Translations under genes and position numbers: made by a program
The notes under the pieces: generated by a model
Database searches by the model: none
Told to the model about the DNA's origin: nothing
Seen by the model: the letters and a program-made list of their open reading frames with translations, nothing else
Source of the DNA: Rhodococcus sp. PAMC28707
GTDB lineage: Bacteria; Actinomycetota; Actinomycetes; Mycobacteriales; Mycobacteriaceae
Direction of reading: 5' to 3'
NCBI RefSeq assembly: GCF_004795915.1
Contig: NZ_CP039253.1
Span: 3,355,001 to 3,419,000, forward strand
DNA: 64,000 nucleotides
In this document: in pieces, positions 18,934 to 27,598 of the stretch
How the letters are laid out: every line of letters starts with the position of its first letter
How positions within the stretch are numbered: the stretch's first letter is position 1

Positions 18934-20354
18934 TGGACAATCTCGTCAACATTCTCTACATCGTTGCCTTCGGCATGTTCATCTACGGTCTGATGGGTTT
19001 GACCGGTCCGAAGACCGCTGTTCGCGGTAACCAGATCGCCGCGGTCGGCATGTTCATCGCAGTCGTCGCGACGCTGATCGCGATTCGGGACACCGAGAAT
19101 TGGATCCTGATCATCGTCGGCCTCGTCGTCGGTGTCGCTCTGGGTATTCCGCCCGCACGCCGAGTGAAGATGACCGGTATGCCCCAGCTGGTGGCACTGT
19201 TCAACGGTGTCGGCGGCGGCACGGTCGCGTTGATCGCTTGGGCAGAGTTCCTCGACACTTCGGGGTTCTCGGACTTCAACCACGGCGAGTCGCCGACGGT
19301 GCACATCGTCATCGGTTCGCTGTTCGCGGCGATCATCGGTTCCATCTCGTTCTGGGGTTCGCTCATCGCGTTCCTCAAGCTCCAGGAAACACTGCCGGGC
19401 TCTCCGATCACGATCGGAAAGCTGCAGCAGCCGATGAACGCGCTTCTGCTCATCGGCGCCGTCGCCGCAGCGGTAGTTATCGGAATCAACGCCGCCCCTG
19501 GCGAAGGTGTCTCGCAGTGGTGGATCGTCGCAGTCTTGGTGCTGGCAGGCATTCTCGGTCTGACGGTGGTGCTGCCGATCGGCGGCGCGGACATGCCAGT
19601 GGTCATCTCGCTGCTCAATGCGTTGACCGGCTTGTCGGCCGCGGCCGCAGGCTTGGCGCTGAACAACACGGCAATGATCGTGGCGGGCATGATCGTCGGC
19701 GCGTCGGGCACGATCCTGACGAACTTGATGGCCAAGGCCATGAACCGGTCGATTCCGGCAATCGTCGCCGGTGGGTTCGGTGGCGGCGACGCTGCGTCCG
19801 GACCAGTGGGGGCCGCTGGTGGCACCGCGAAGGCGACGTCGGCTGCCGATGCTGCTATTCAGATGGCATACGCAAACCAGGTCATCGTCGTTCCCGGTTA
19901 CGGTCTCGCCGTGGCACAGGCACAGCATGCCGTCAAGGACATGGCCAAGTTGCTCGAAGCGAAGGGTGTCGAGGTCAAGTACGCGATTCACCCTGTTGCC
20001 GGCCGCATGCCGGGACACATGAACGTGTTGCTCGCCGAGGCCGACGTCGAGTACGACGCGATGAAGGAAATGGACGACATCAACGACGAGTTCTCTCGCA
20101 CCGACGTCACCTTGGTGATCGGCGCGAACGATGTCACCAACCCGGCTGCTCGCAACGACCCGTCGTCTCCGATCTACGGGATGCCGATTCTGAACGTCGA
20201 TCAGTCCAAGTCGGTTATCGTGCTCAAGCGTTCGATGTCCTCCGGATTCGCGGGAATCGAGAATCCGCTCTTCTTCGCCGAGGGCACCTCGATGCTCTTC
20301 GGCGACGCCAAGAAGTCGGTGTCCGACGTGACCGAGGAACTCAAGGCGCTGTAG
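18933..20354 (+). CDS. pntB: NAD(P) transhydrogenase subunit beta
   Basis: The 473-residue protein has about nine hydrophobic segments (residues 1-270) and a soluble NADP(H)-binding domain III (about 300-473). Domain III motifs include VIVVPGYGLAVAQAQHAVKD, HPVAGRMPGHMNVLLAEADV and VTLVIGANDVTNPAARNDPS, all standard for PntB. The length fits the family (about 460-480). It completes the enzyme, which supplies NADPH for biosynthesis. A strong terminator follows within about 20 bases. Confidence 0.95.
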   Translation: MDNLVNILYIVAFGMFIYGLMGLTGPKTAVRGNQIAAVGMFIAVVATLIAIRDTENWILIIVGLVVGVALGIPPARRVKMTGMPQLVALFNGVGGGTVALIAWAEFLDTSGFSDFNHGESPTVHIVIGSLFAAIIGSISFWGSLIAFLKLQETLPGSPITIGKLQQPMNALLLIGAVAAAVVIGINAAPGEGVSQWWIVAVLVLAGILGLTVVLPIGGADMPVVISLLNALTGLSAAAAGLALNNTAMIVAGMIVGASGTILTNLMAKAMNRSIPAIVAGGFGGGDAASGPVGAAGGTAKATSAADAAIQMAYANQVIVVPGYGLAVAQAQHAVKDMAKLLEAKGVEVKYAIHPVAGRMPGHMNVLLAEADVEYDAMKEMDDINDEFSRTDVTLVIGANDVTNPAARNDPSSPIYGMPILNVDQSKSVIVLKRSMSSGFAGIENPLFFAEGTSMLFGDAKKSVSDVTEELKAL

Positions 20355-20373
20355 CAGTCACATAGATAGAGCC

Positions 20374-20416
20374 CGAAAAACGACCGAGCCTCGAAGTGAG
20401 GCTCGGTCGTTTTTCT
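20374..20416. terminator. bidirectional terminator after pntB
   Basis: CGAAAAACGACCGAGCCTC (20374-20392) and GAGGCTCGGTCGTTTTT (20398-20414) pair over 17 bases with a 5-base loop. T-runs lie on both sides, so it can stop transcription from pntB on the plus strand and from the convergent membrane-protein gene on the minus strand. Confidence 0.92.
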
Positions 20417-20420
20417 CGGT

Positions 20421-21110
20421 TCAACGCAGCCGCCGCTGTACCGACATGGCTGCGGTGTCGAGCGGGTTGCGTGCTTCTTTTTCTGCGGCAACGGGTGAGT
20501 AGAGCATCACGGCGGACGCCGCAGCCCACCATCCGGCGACTATCAGCAGGGTTGTGGCGACGCCGATGATCGTCGCCGCTCCGCTGATGATTGCAGCGGT
20601 GCCGACAGCTAGCACTGCAACAGTTCCGAGGCCCCACACGATCGGTAGATGCCGGGTGGCGGCAACGAGGGTTGCAGCGAACATCAGCGCTGCGCACGCT
20701 GTCACGTAGCCGTTGGGGAGCGCGGAGGCAGGAACCCAGCCCGCCGCCCATGTCCGAACGGCAGCAGTGGTCAGCGAAGCACCGATCGTCAGAGTGATCA
20801 CCGCGCCGATTCCGTAGTGAAGTTTTCGAATAAGTGCGACGACCGTCAGCGCAGCGACGGCAATCAGCACGGGTGTGATGCCGAAGGAGTGGAGCACTTT
20901 CTCCGACAGGCCGACAAGTTCGGTCACGACTACGCGTGAGTGCGGGTAGGTGAATCCGAGTGTCGGTAATACGACCAGGATGGTCAGCAACATCAGAGCT
21001 GCTGCTCCGGCCGCTATTGCTCGCGCAGTCGTGCCACGTCGGCGGAAGACTGCGTCCAGTTCCTCTTCGTTCAGTTCGACAAATTCCATGCTGTCGGTGT
21101 TCGTGGTCAT
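20421..21110 (-). CDS. polytopic membrane protein of unknown function
   Basis: The start is the ATG beginning MTTNTDSMEF; upstream in-frame codons lack a ribosome site. The 229-residue protein has a charged N-terminus (about 30 residues) then about six hydrophobic segments, such as AIAAGAAALMLLTILVVLP and ITPVLIAVAALTVVAL. The Pro-Ser-His pattern in FTYPHSRVVVTELVG is reminiscent of mycobacterial membrane proteins of unknown function. No catalytic motif is seen. It stands alone between the pnt terminator and the MFS gene. Confidence 0.7.
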   Translation of the reverse strand: MTTNTDSMEFVELNEEELDAVFRRRGTTARAIAAGAAALMLLTILVVLPTLGFTYPHSRVVVTELVGLSEKVLHSFGITPVLIAVAALTVVALIRKLHYGIGAVITLTIGASLTTAAVRTWAAGWVPASALPNGYVTACAALMFAATLVAATRHLPIVWGLGTVAVLAVGTAAIISGAATIIGVATTLLIVAGWWAAASAVMLYSPVAAEKEARNPLDTAAMSVQRRLR

Positions 21111-21200
21111 AGGCCCAGCGCCGCTTGGTCTGCACGATTCATGGCCACGACAATGCATCATGACCCTGAGCGCTCGATGTGAATTGGCCGTGAACTCCGT

Positions 21201-22364
21201 TCAGGTGCTCCGTACCCCGATGTGAGGCGCACGAACGGTTCCGGCGGTTGCGGCCGCCAGCAAGGTAAGAGCCAAGGGCACTGCCATCGCGGCCGTGAGC
21301 GGAACGACGTGCGACAACCAGCCGATGACGGCAGGACCGGCGAGGAACCCCACATAACCCATGCCTACGACGCGCGACATATTGGTCGCAGGCGCGCCTG
21401 ATCCGAGGTTGCCTGCGCTGGTGAATATCTGAGGAATACTCCCGGACAATCCGAGGCCGAAGGCCGCCCAGCCTGCCAACGTGAGTGGTAGCGACTCGGA
21501 CACGAGTACAAGGAGCATTCCCGCTGCGGCCACGAGGCTGCCGTAGCGAACGACGGCGACCGGGCCGAATTGCGCGCTGATGCGGTCGGCGCAGAAGCGG
21601 CCGACGGTCATCGCCGATGCGAAGAACCCGAACGCGAGCGCCGCGATCCCCTCCGAGGTGTCGAGATGTTCCTTCACCTGCAACGTGCTCCAGTCGTTTG
21701 CGACGCCCTCGGACAGAAACAGCGCGAACGCCAGTGCGCCCAGGCCGAGTACTCGCGGAGAGAACCAGCCGAGCGGGAGTGCGTCGGAGTGATTCGGTGA
21801 TGTCGAGGTGTGAGTCGCGCGCAGCAGTAAAGAAGTGCACGACGCGATGGCGATCAGCCCGAGTAGTGCAGCGCCGCCCATCGACACCTCGATCGGGAGT
21901 GCGGCTTCCAGTGTCGCAGCACCTATCAGTGATCCGAGTACACCGCCTACAGAGAACAAGGCGTGAAAGGCCGACATGATCGGTCTCGGATAACTGCGCT
22001 CGACCTCGACTGCTTGAGCGTTCATTGCCACGTCGAGAGCACCGTTGGACATTCCGAACACGAACAGTGACGCGCCGAGAGTGACGACGCCGGTCGACAG
22101 CGCCGGCCCCATCAGTGCAACGGCCAACATCGAAGCCGAAAGCATAACGAGTCGGTTACTGCCGAAGCGGTCGGAGAGGCGTCCGGAGACCTGCATTCCG
22201 AAGATCGCGCCGACCGCAAGAAGGAGCAGCAACGATCCCAGCGTGGCGTGCGAGGTGTCGGTGCGGCGTTCGACCATCGGAATGTGCACGACCCAGACGG
22301 AGAAGAGGAAGCCGTTGACGGCAAATATCGTGAAAATTGCGACGCGTGCACGTTTCATGCGCAT
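21201..22364 (-). CDS. MFS transporter
   Basis: The product of about 387 residues has roughly 11-12 hydrophobic segments and the MFS motif A between segments 2 and 3, GRLSDRFGSNRLVML. The domain repeat is visible as FCADRISAQFGPVAVVR between segments 8 and 9. It resembles the YbjJ/FucP-like small MFS group. The natural substrate cannot be read. The start is taken at the ATG of MRMKRARV; an upstream ATG at 22400 or the next internal ATG are alternatives. Confidence 0.82.
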   Translation of the reverse strand: MRMKRARVAIFTIFAVNGFLFSVWVVHIPMVERRTDTSHATLGSLLLLLAVGAIFGMQVSGRLSDRFGSNRLVMLSASMLAVALMGPALSTGVVTLGASLFVFGMSNGALDVAMNAQAVEVERSYPRPIMSAFHALFSVGGVLGSLIGAATLEAALPIEVSMGGAALLGLIAIASCTSLLLRATHTSTSPNHSDALPLGWFSPRVLGLGALAFALFLSEGVANDWSTLQVKEHLDTSEGIAALAFGFFASAMTVGRFCADRISAQFGPVAVVRYGSLVAAAGMLLVLVSESLPLTLAGWAAFGLGLSGSIPQIFTSAGNLGSGAPATNMSRVVGMGYVGFLAGPAVIGWLSHVVPLTAAMAVPLALTLLAAATAGTVRAPHIGVRST

Positions 22365-22500
22365 GGATACGCCAACGGGAACATCGACCACGAAGCGCAA
22401 CGTTACCTGGCGATTGTCGGTTCAGTCGGGCCCTGGTGCACTGCAGGAGGGGTTCGGGACAAGCATTCGTTGCTGAGGCTGGTGCGGATTGGGCCATTGA

Positions 22501-22516
22501 TGTGACGCTGGTCACA
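22501..22516. promoter_or_regulatory. perfect CRP/GlxR-type binding site
   Basis: TGTGACGCTGGTCACA is a perfect 16-bp palindrome that fits the CRP/GlxR/Cmr consensus TGTGA-N6-TCACA exactly. It lies in the 323-base divergent region between the MFS gene (start 22364) and the unknown gene at 22688. That position allows cAMP-dependent control of either. The rest of this region holds no gene. The site match is seen directly; binding is inferred. Confidence 0.6.
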
Positions 22517-22687
22517 ACGCTCGATTTCGCCTGGCGGCACCAGCGGGCGAGAGCGTAGTTTCTTTACATCGGCCATGAGTGGTATTCGTTACAGATGGAG
22601 CGTAACGATCCTGAAACGGTCTCGACCAGGTCAATGTCTCTTGGGTCTCATCGGCATCACGAGGCGGAGCCGCTCGAAGGGGAAATC

Positions 22688-23065
22688 ATGACGCTCGCAG
22701 ACGCTCGCTATACGGATGCTGTTTCTACTGCCAGCGGTGAGGCGCAGACCCTCTCTCGAAGTCAGCTCGACATGATGCGTGCATTCTTTTGCTATGAATT
22801 CGAGGTTGCTCGACTCGATCGCACCTCGCTGCCCGAGGCCACTCCCGAGGTTGTGGCCGAGTGGGTCGGCGCCCTCGAGATGAGCGGGCTGTTCGCTCGC
22901 GCAGAACTGAGCACAATGGCAGACGCCTGGCTACGTGAGCCCGAATCGCTTGTGTCTCTTCTGGTCGGCGACGTCGACGAGATCGCTGCCCGCCGCGAGG
23001 TGGGTTCGAAGGTAGAAAATGTGACCTCCAGCGATGTCGATGCAGATTTGATGCGCGCCAGCTGA
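22688..23065 (+). CDS. small acidic protein of unknown family (paralog 2)
   Basis: The start is ATG 22688 with AAGGGGAA just upstream. The 125-residue protein has the same core as the gene at 15800: CYEFE, EWVGALEMSGLFARA, W-x-R-E-P, DVDEIAARR. It has about 25 extra residues at the N-terminus and 15 more at the C-terminus. There is no signal peptide or membrane segment. No known domain is recognised, and the helical, acidic make-up suggests a protein-protein interaction role only in a loose sense. A CRP/GlxR-type box lies about 170 bases upstream, so it may respond to carbon status. The next gene follows after 70 bases. Confidence 0.72.
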   Translation: MTLADARYTDAVSTASGEAQTLSRSQLDMMRAFFCYEFEVARLDRTSLPEATPEVVAEWVGALEMSGLFARAELSTMADAWLREPESLVSLLVGDVDEIAARREVGSKVENVTSSDVDADLMRAS

Positions 23066-23135
23066 TCCCACCCCCGCTGTCGGGGTCTTGGCTACCATCC
23101 TCCCAACCGAGTAAGTGCTGGAGGGAAGGAAGCAA

Positions 23136-24161
23136 ATGACCACAGCAGGTGTGGACGAACCCGCAGTCGCCGGGTGGATCGGAAGTCTGGGCATCGGTGC
23201 AGTGTCGCCGTTGAATTTCGAGCGCGTGGGCAACGGACAATCCAACTTGACCTATTCCGTGGGTGATGCGGGCGGTAGTCGGTGGATCATGCGTCGGCCA
23301 CCGCTCGGTCACCTGCTTGCGTCGGCACACGACGTCGTGCGTGAGCATCGAATCATGTCCGCGTTGCAGAACACACCTGTTCCGGTGCCCAAGATGTTGG
23401 CGGTGTCGGATGATCCCCGGATATCGGAAGTACCTCTCGTTTTGATGAGCTTCGTGGACGGTGTCGTCCTCGACTCGGTGAATACCGCAGAGCGGTTGCC
23501 AGAGGAGGTCCGTAGAGCAGTCGGCCTCAACATGGTGGGTGCCCTGGCCGCCATTCATCGTGTGGATCTCGAGAGCGTCGGCCTTCTCGACCTTGCAAGC
23601 CACAGCTCGTACGCGTCCCGTCAACTGAAACGTTGGACAAAGCAATGGGAGCAGTCCAAGTCTCGCGAGGTGCCGGCGATCGATTCTCTCGCCGAACGAC
23701 TGGCTGCCAATATTCCAGAGCAACAGGAACTTTCGCTGGTACATGGCGATTTTCATCTCAACAACGTAATCGTTTCACCGACCAGGGGTTCGATCCTCGC
23801 CGTGGTCGACTGGGAGCTCAGCACGCTCGGTGATCCTCTCGCAGACCTCGGCGGACTTCTGGCCTACTGGCCCGAGGCCGGAGACGCCGTCGCGGGCCCC
23901 TTCATGGCGTCCACTGCGGCAGGATTCCCCACGCGCGAGGAATTGACCGCCGAATATGCGGCCAAGACAGGCCGTGATGTCACGTCGGCAGGGTTTTGGC
24001 AGGTGCTGGCGCTGTGGAAGCTTTCGATCATCGCCGAGGGGGTCATGCGTCGGGCCGAGGCCGATGTTCGTAACCGCGCCGACGCCGGATCGCCCACGAC
24101 TTCGTTGATCGACGACATCGTGGGGCGGGCCGTCTCGACCGCGGACGCTATCGGTATCTAG
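23136..24161 (+). CDS. APH-family phosphotransferase (ACAD10-like)
   Basis: The start is the ATG preceded by GGAGGGAAGGAAG. The 341-residue protein has the aminoglycoside phosphotransferase fold: the nucleotide loop GNGQSNLTY (about 38-46), the catalytic loop LVHGDFHLNNVIV (about 200-212) and the metal-binding VVDWELSTLGDPLADLG (about 223-239). This subgroup (YcbJ/ACAD10/11-like) is found beside acyl-CoA dehydrogenases in actinobacteria and is thought to phosphorylate hydroxyacyl or sterol side-chain derivatives rather than antibiotics. It is convergent with a thioesterase gene, overlapping by 4 bases. Confidence 0.85.
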   Translation: MTTAGVDEPAVAGWIGSLGIGAVSPLNFERVGNGQSNLTYSVGDAGGSRWIMRRPPLGHLLASAHDVVREHRIMSALQNTPVPVPKMLAVSDDPRISEVPLVLMSFVDGVVLDSVNTAERLPEEVRRAVGLNMVGALAAIHRVDLESVGLLDLASHSSYASRQLKRWTKQWEQSKSREVPAIDSLAERLAANIPEQQELSLVHGDFHLNNVIVSPTRGSILAVVDWELSTLGDPLADLGGLLAYWPEAGDAVAGPFMASTAAGFPTREELTAEYAAKTGRDVTSAGFWQVLALWKLSIIAEGVMRRAEADVRNRADAGSPTTSLIDDIVGRAVSTADAIGI

Positions 24162-24622
24162 CTCGGTATGACCAGAGTGCGTGCTGCTGCTTCGATTTCG
24201 GTGGGAATCGGCACAGGTCGACGGGTCTGGGCGTCGACGTAGACGTGTACGAAGCGGCCGGTTGCAGCAAGCTGCAACTCGTCGCCTACGGCGTCACGAA
24301 AGAGGGCGAGTTTGTAGACGATGCTGCGGGTTCCGAGTTTTTCGACCGACAGTCCGACCTGGAGACGATCTGGGAAGGACAGTTCGCGGTGGTACTGGCA
24401 CGAGGTTTCGGCGACGACGCCGATCGCAGACAGTAGCCGAATGTCCAGGCCGGTTGTGGCCATCAGCCACCCGTTCACCGCAGTGTCGAAATACGAGTAG
24501 TACGTGACATTGTTGACGTGGCCATAATGGTCGTTGTCGTCCCATCGCGTCCCGACGGGCCACAGGGCGGGGTATTCGGCTGCCGGGTTGTGCTCGGCGC
24601 GGTGATCGGCAGAAGCGGTCAT
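24158..24622 (-). CDS. 4HBT hotdog acyl-CoA thioesterase
   Basis: The 154-residue protein is a single hotdog-fold thioesterase. The motif RWDDNDHYGHVNNVTYYSYFDTA, with the catalytic Asp in DDNDHYGHVNN, is the standard YbgC/4HBT active site. It hydrolyses acyl-CoA esters; the chain is unknown. It lies directly upstream of the BenE transporter gene (six bases), on the same strand but with the transporter first in transcription, so the two are co-transcribed as benE-thioesterase. Confidence 0.88.
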   Translation of the reverse strand: MTASADHRAEHNPAAEYPALWPVGTRWDDNDHYGHVNNVTYYSYFDTAVNGWLMATTGLDIRLLSAIGVVAETSCQYHRELSFPDRLQVGLSVEKLGTRSIVYKLALFRDAVGDELQLAATGRFVHVYVDAQTRRPVPIPTEIEAAARTLVIPS

Positions 24623-24628
24623 GCATGG

Positions 24629-25828
24629 TTACTCTATCGGCTTCCGTGCTAGAACCCAGCGCAGGAGCAGGCCGACGACCAGAGCCCAGAATGCCGATCC
24701 GATACCGAAGACCACCACGCCCGAAGCGGCAATGAGGAAGGTGAGGATTGCAGCCTCACGACCGGTCTCTGCTTTGAGTGCGCCGGCGAGCGACGCACCG
24801 AGGGTTCCGAAAAGTGCAAGACCGGCAACCGTTTCGACGACGCCGGGCGGAGCAATCGCGACGAGGGTAGCCACGGCTGCCGAGCACAGTGCGAGAAACA
24901 GGTAGAACCACCCAGCCGAAGAGGCTGCGATCCAGCGTCGTTTCGTGTCCGGGTGGGCACTGGGACCGGCGGCCAGCGCAGCGCTGATGGCGGCCAAGTT
25001 GATCGCGTGGCCGCCGAATGGGGCGCCGAGGACGGTGCCGATTCCGGTGATGCTCAGGACCGGTCGCCACGGGACGTCGTAGCCGAACGAGGTCATCACT
25101 GCCGCTCCCGGGATGTTCTGCGACGCCATGGTCACGATGTACAAAGGGAGCGCTATTCCGATGATTGCCTGCCACGTCCAGTGCGGCATCGTCGGATCGA
25201 TTCGTGGAATCAGATCGAGGGCGCGAGGAATTCGATCCTGACTCCACACATCGATGGCGATGACGATCGCAGCCGCGCCGAACGCAGCAGGAACCGCCCA
25301 ACGCAGGGAGAATCGTTGCAGGACCAGCCATACCAGAACTACTGGAGCGATCACCGCCGGGGAAGCAGCAAATGCTGTGACCGGTTGCAGGCACAACGGC
25401 AGCAGTACCCCGGCGAGCATGGCCTGGGCGAGTGATGTCGGAATCGCTTGGATCAACTTTCCCAGTCGGGGCCACAGCCCCGTCGCGACGATCAGGACAC
25501 CCACCACCACGAAGGCTCCTACGGCTGCAGGCCAGCCGCCGACGACAGTTCCGGTGCCCGCCAGCAGAGCCGCTCCAGGAGTCGACCAAGCGAGCGTGAT
25601 GGGCTGTCGGTAGCGGCGCGAGAGATACACCATCCCGACACCTTGAGTGATCATGATGGCGAGGAGTCCTGAAGCTGCTTCGGTCGGCGTTGCTCCGACG
25701 GCACGAAGTCCGGTGAGGACGACGGCGAACGAACTGGTGAATCCTACGAGCGCGGCGACGATACCGGCGAGGATCGGCTGCACTCGACCCGCATCGGGCG
25801 TAGTAGCGATGTCTGGGTGATCGGGCAC
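24629..25828 (-). CDS. BenE-family benzoate/aromatic acid transporter
   Basis: The product of about 399 residues has 11-12 hydrophobic segments and the BenE family signature ITLAWSTPGAALLAGTG (about 78-94) and FGGHAINLAAISAALAAGP. BenE is a proton symporter for benzoate in Acinetobacter. No benABCD genes lie nearby, so the true substrate is uncertain. The start is unclear: GTG at 25828 avoids overlap with the divergent hydrolase gene, while an ATG at 25936 would overlap it. I prefer the shorter form because the family starts close to DAGRVQPILAGIVAALVG. Confidence 0.8.
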   Translation of the reverse strand: MPDHPDIATTPDAGRVQPILAGIVAALVGFTSSFAVVLTGLRAVGATPTEAASGLLAIMITQGVGMVYLSRRYRQPITLAWSTPGAALLAGTGTVVGGWPAAVGAFVVVGVLIVATGLWPRLGKLIQAIPTSLAQAMLAGVLLPLCLQPVTAFAASPAVIAPVVLVWLVLQRFSLRWAVPAAFGAAAIVIAIDVWSQDRIPRALDLIPRIDPTMPHWTWQAIIGIALPLYIVTMASQNIPGAAVMTSFGYDVPWRPVLSITGIGTVLGAPFGGHAINLAAISAALAAGPSAHPDTKRRWIAASSAGWFYLFLALCSAAVATLVAIAPPGVVETVAGLALFGTLGASLAGALKAETGREAAILTFLIAASGVVVFGIGSAFWALVVGLLLRWVLARKPIE

Positions 25829-25914
25829 AAATGTAGATGATGCCCTCTGGCGTGCGATGCCGCGCGATCGACGAGTTCGAGAAATGAGAGCATGCGGAGG
25901 CGCATACTTTTCAC

Positions 25915-26763
25915 ATGCTCGTCCGACATCTGGCAAGTGTGGTTGTTCTGCTGATGGCCGGTGCGGTCTGTGCCCCTACAGCCCAGGCTGATCCGATCGT
26001 CGAGCACGTGAATCTCGGTGACAGCTTCAGCGCAGGTAGCGGTGTGCTGCCACTTGCCGCGGGCGCTCCGCTCGGGTGCCTGAGATCGGAAAGAAACTTC
26101 GCCAGGATCGTCGCAGACGAGCGCGGTTATCAACTCGAAGACGTGAGCTGCGGCGGAGCGTCGACCGAGGACTTCTACAGCCGTCAGCACCCCGACACCC
26201 CACCTCAATTCGATGCGCTGTCGGACTCGACCGACCTGGTCACCCTGATGATCGGCGGGAACGACAGTGATGTATTCGCCGGTGCAATCTCCTCGTGTGT
26301 CAGTGCGGCACTGAGATCGCCGGGTGCCGACAGCCCATGTGCAGATGAGTACGGGACACGTTTCGAAGACACCATCACCTCGCGGACCTACCCGGCCATT
26401 CGGCAGGCGCTCGGCGACATCGAGCGACGCGCTCCACGGGCGCGCGTGGTCGTCGTCGGCTATCAGTGGCTCCTCCCGCCCACGATCGGGTGCGCGCCGC
26501 AGATGCCGGTCGCGCCCGGGGACGTCCCCTACCTACGCAGTCTGCAGCGGACACTCAACACGAGCATCGCCAGCGCAGCCGCCGAGACCGACACGACGTT
26601 CGTCGATATGTCCGTGGTGTCCGAGGGGCACGATGGTTGTCAGGCCGTCGGAACGAGGTGGGCCGAACCGCTCGTGTTCTCTGATCAGTTCGTACCGCTG
26701 CACCCCAACGCTGCGGGAGAGGCCGCAATGGCCGCGGAGGTGGAGAACGCGCTAGCGTCGTGA
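25915..26763 (+). CDS. secreted SGNH/GDSL lipase-esterase
   Basis: The 282-residue protein has a signal peptide (cleavage near AQAD at 24-26). The SGNH blocks are visible: VNLGDSFSAGSG with the catalytic Ser (block I), SCGGASTEDF (block II), MIGGNDSDV (block III) and a C-terminal FVPLHPNAAGEAAMA with the His (block V). Six or more cysteines suggest disulphides, as in Streptomyces Rim-type SGNH lipases. It is a secreted lipase or esterase. It is convergent with the shikimate-dehydrogenase-like gene, overlapping it by 12 bases. Confidence 0.9.
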   Translation: MLVRHLASVVVLLMAGAVCAPTAQADPIVEHVNLGDSFSAGSGVLPLAAGAPLGCLRSERNFARIVADERGYQLEDVSCGGASTEDFYSRQHPDTPPQFDALSDSTDLVTLMIGGNDSDVFAGAISSCVSAALRSPGADSPCADEYGTRFEDTITSRTYPAIRQALGDIERRAPRARVVVVGYQWLLPPTIGCAPQMPVAPGDVPYLRSLQRTLNTSIASAAAETDTTFVDMSVVSEGHDGCQAVGTRWAEPLVFSDQFVPLHPNAAGEAAMAAEVENALAS

Positions 26764-27564
26764 GAACTCGGATGCACGGGCGATGAGATCGCTCGTAGGC
26801 CGAACACCGGTGTAGAGGAAGAATTGCCCTGCCGCCTGCAGTGCGATGACCTGTGCGCCCGTTACTACCGGCTTGCCTGCGGCACGCGCTGCGGCAATGA
26901 ACGGCGTCTCCGACGGCATCGCCACGACATCGAATACTGCTTGCGCCGAATGGATTTGGGCTTCGGTGAACGGTGACGCGTCGGCATCGGGTCCGCTTTC
27001 CATGCCGATGGGAGTGACGTTCACCAGAAGTTCTGCAGGCACGGGCTCCGGCGCCCAGTCGTAACCGTAGGCCTCTGCGAGCGCATTTCCGGTCTTGGAG
27101 TTGCGCGCTACTACGGTGCCCTTGGTGAAACCGGAATCGCGAAGTGCCGCGACGACAGCTTTCGCCATCCCGCCGCTGCCGGTGACTGCGACCGTGAACT
27201 CGGATGAAAAGCCCGAAGCAACAAGGAGATCCGCAACGGCCTGGTAGTCGGTGTTGTAAGCGTGTAGGACGCCGTCTTCGTTGACGATGGTGTTCACCGA
27301 CTCGATGGCGCGCGCCGAATCGTGCACCTCGTCGACCAGCTCTATGACAGCTTCCTTGAACGGCATCGAGACGGCGCAACCACGGATACCTAGCGCACGG
27401 ACACCCCCGATGGCCGCGGGCAGGTCGGTGGTGGTGAAGGCCTTGTACAGGTAATCCAGATCCAACTCGTCGTAGAGGTAGTTGTGGAATCTGGTGCCGA
27501 TGTTGCTGGGACGCCCGGATAGTGACATGCAGAGTGTGGTGTCCTTGGTCAACGAGCGATTCAT
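26752..27564 (-). CDS. shikimate dehydrogenase-like protein (SDH-L class)
   Basis: The start is the ATG of MNRSLTKDTTLCMSLSGRP; the 5' extension of the reading frame is not coding. The 270-residue protein has the AroE fold: an N-terminal SLSGRPSNIGTRFHN substrate region with the CAVSMPFKEAV motif (Lys is the catalytic base), and the Rossmann loop TGSGGMAKAV (about 124-133). The N-terminus matches the HI0607-type SDH-like group better than classical AroE. The reaction is NADP-dependent reduction of dehydroshikimate or a related compound; whether it serves aromatic biosynthesis or quinate use is open. It is a single gene. Confidence 0.82.
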   Translation of the reverse strand: MNRSLTKDTTLCMSLSGRPSNIGTRFHNYLYDELDLDYLYKAFTTTDLPAAIGGVRALGIRGCAVSMPFKEAVIELVDEVHDSARAIESVNTIVNEDGVLHAYNTDYQAVADLLVASGFSSEFTVAVTGSGGMAKAVVAALRDSGFTKGTVVARNSKTGNALAEAYGYDWAPEPVPAELLVNVTPIGMESGPDADASPFTEAQIHSAQAVFDVVAMPSETPFIAAARAAGKPVVTGAQVIALQAAGQFFLYTGVRPTSDLIARASEFSRR

Positions 27565-27598
27565 GACCCCAAGTCTATTCCGGACGGCCGAAGCGGTA

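Noticed and set aside
18717..20018. Long open frame on the minus strand opposite pntB
   Set aside because: It lies fully antisense to a well-conserved pntB, has no ribosome site, and its composition (His, Arg, Asp, Gln) is that of a high-G+C shadow frame.
25829..25936. Longer N-terminus for the BenE-type transporter
   Set aside because: It would overlap the divergent lipase start and adds a basic, non-hydrophobic stretch not found in the family.
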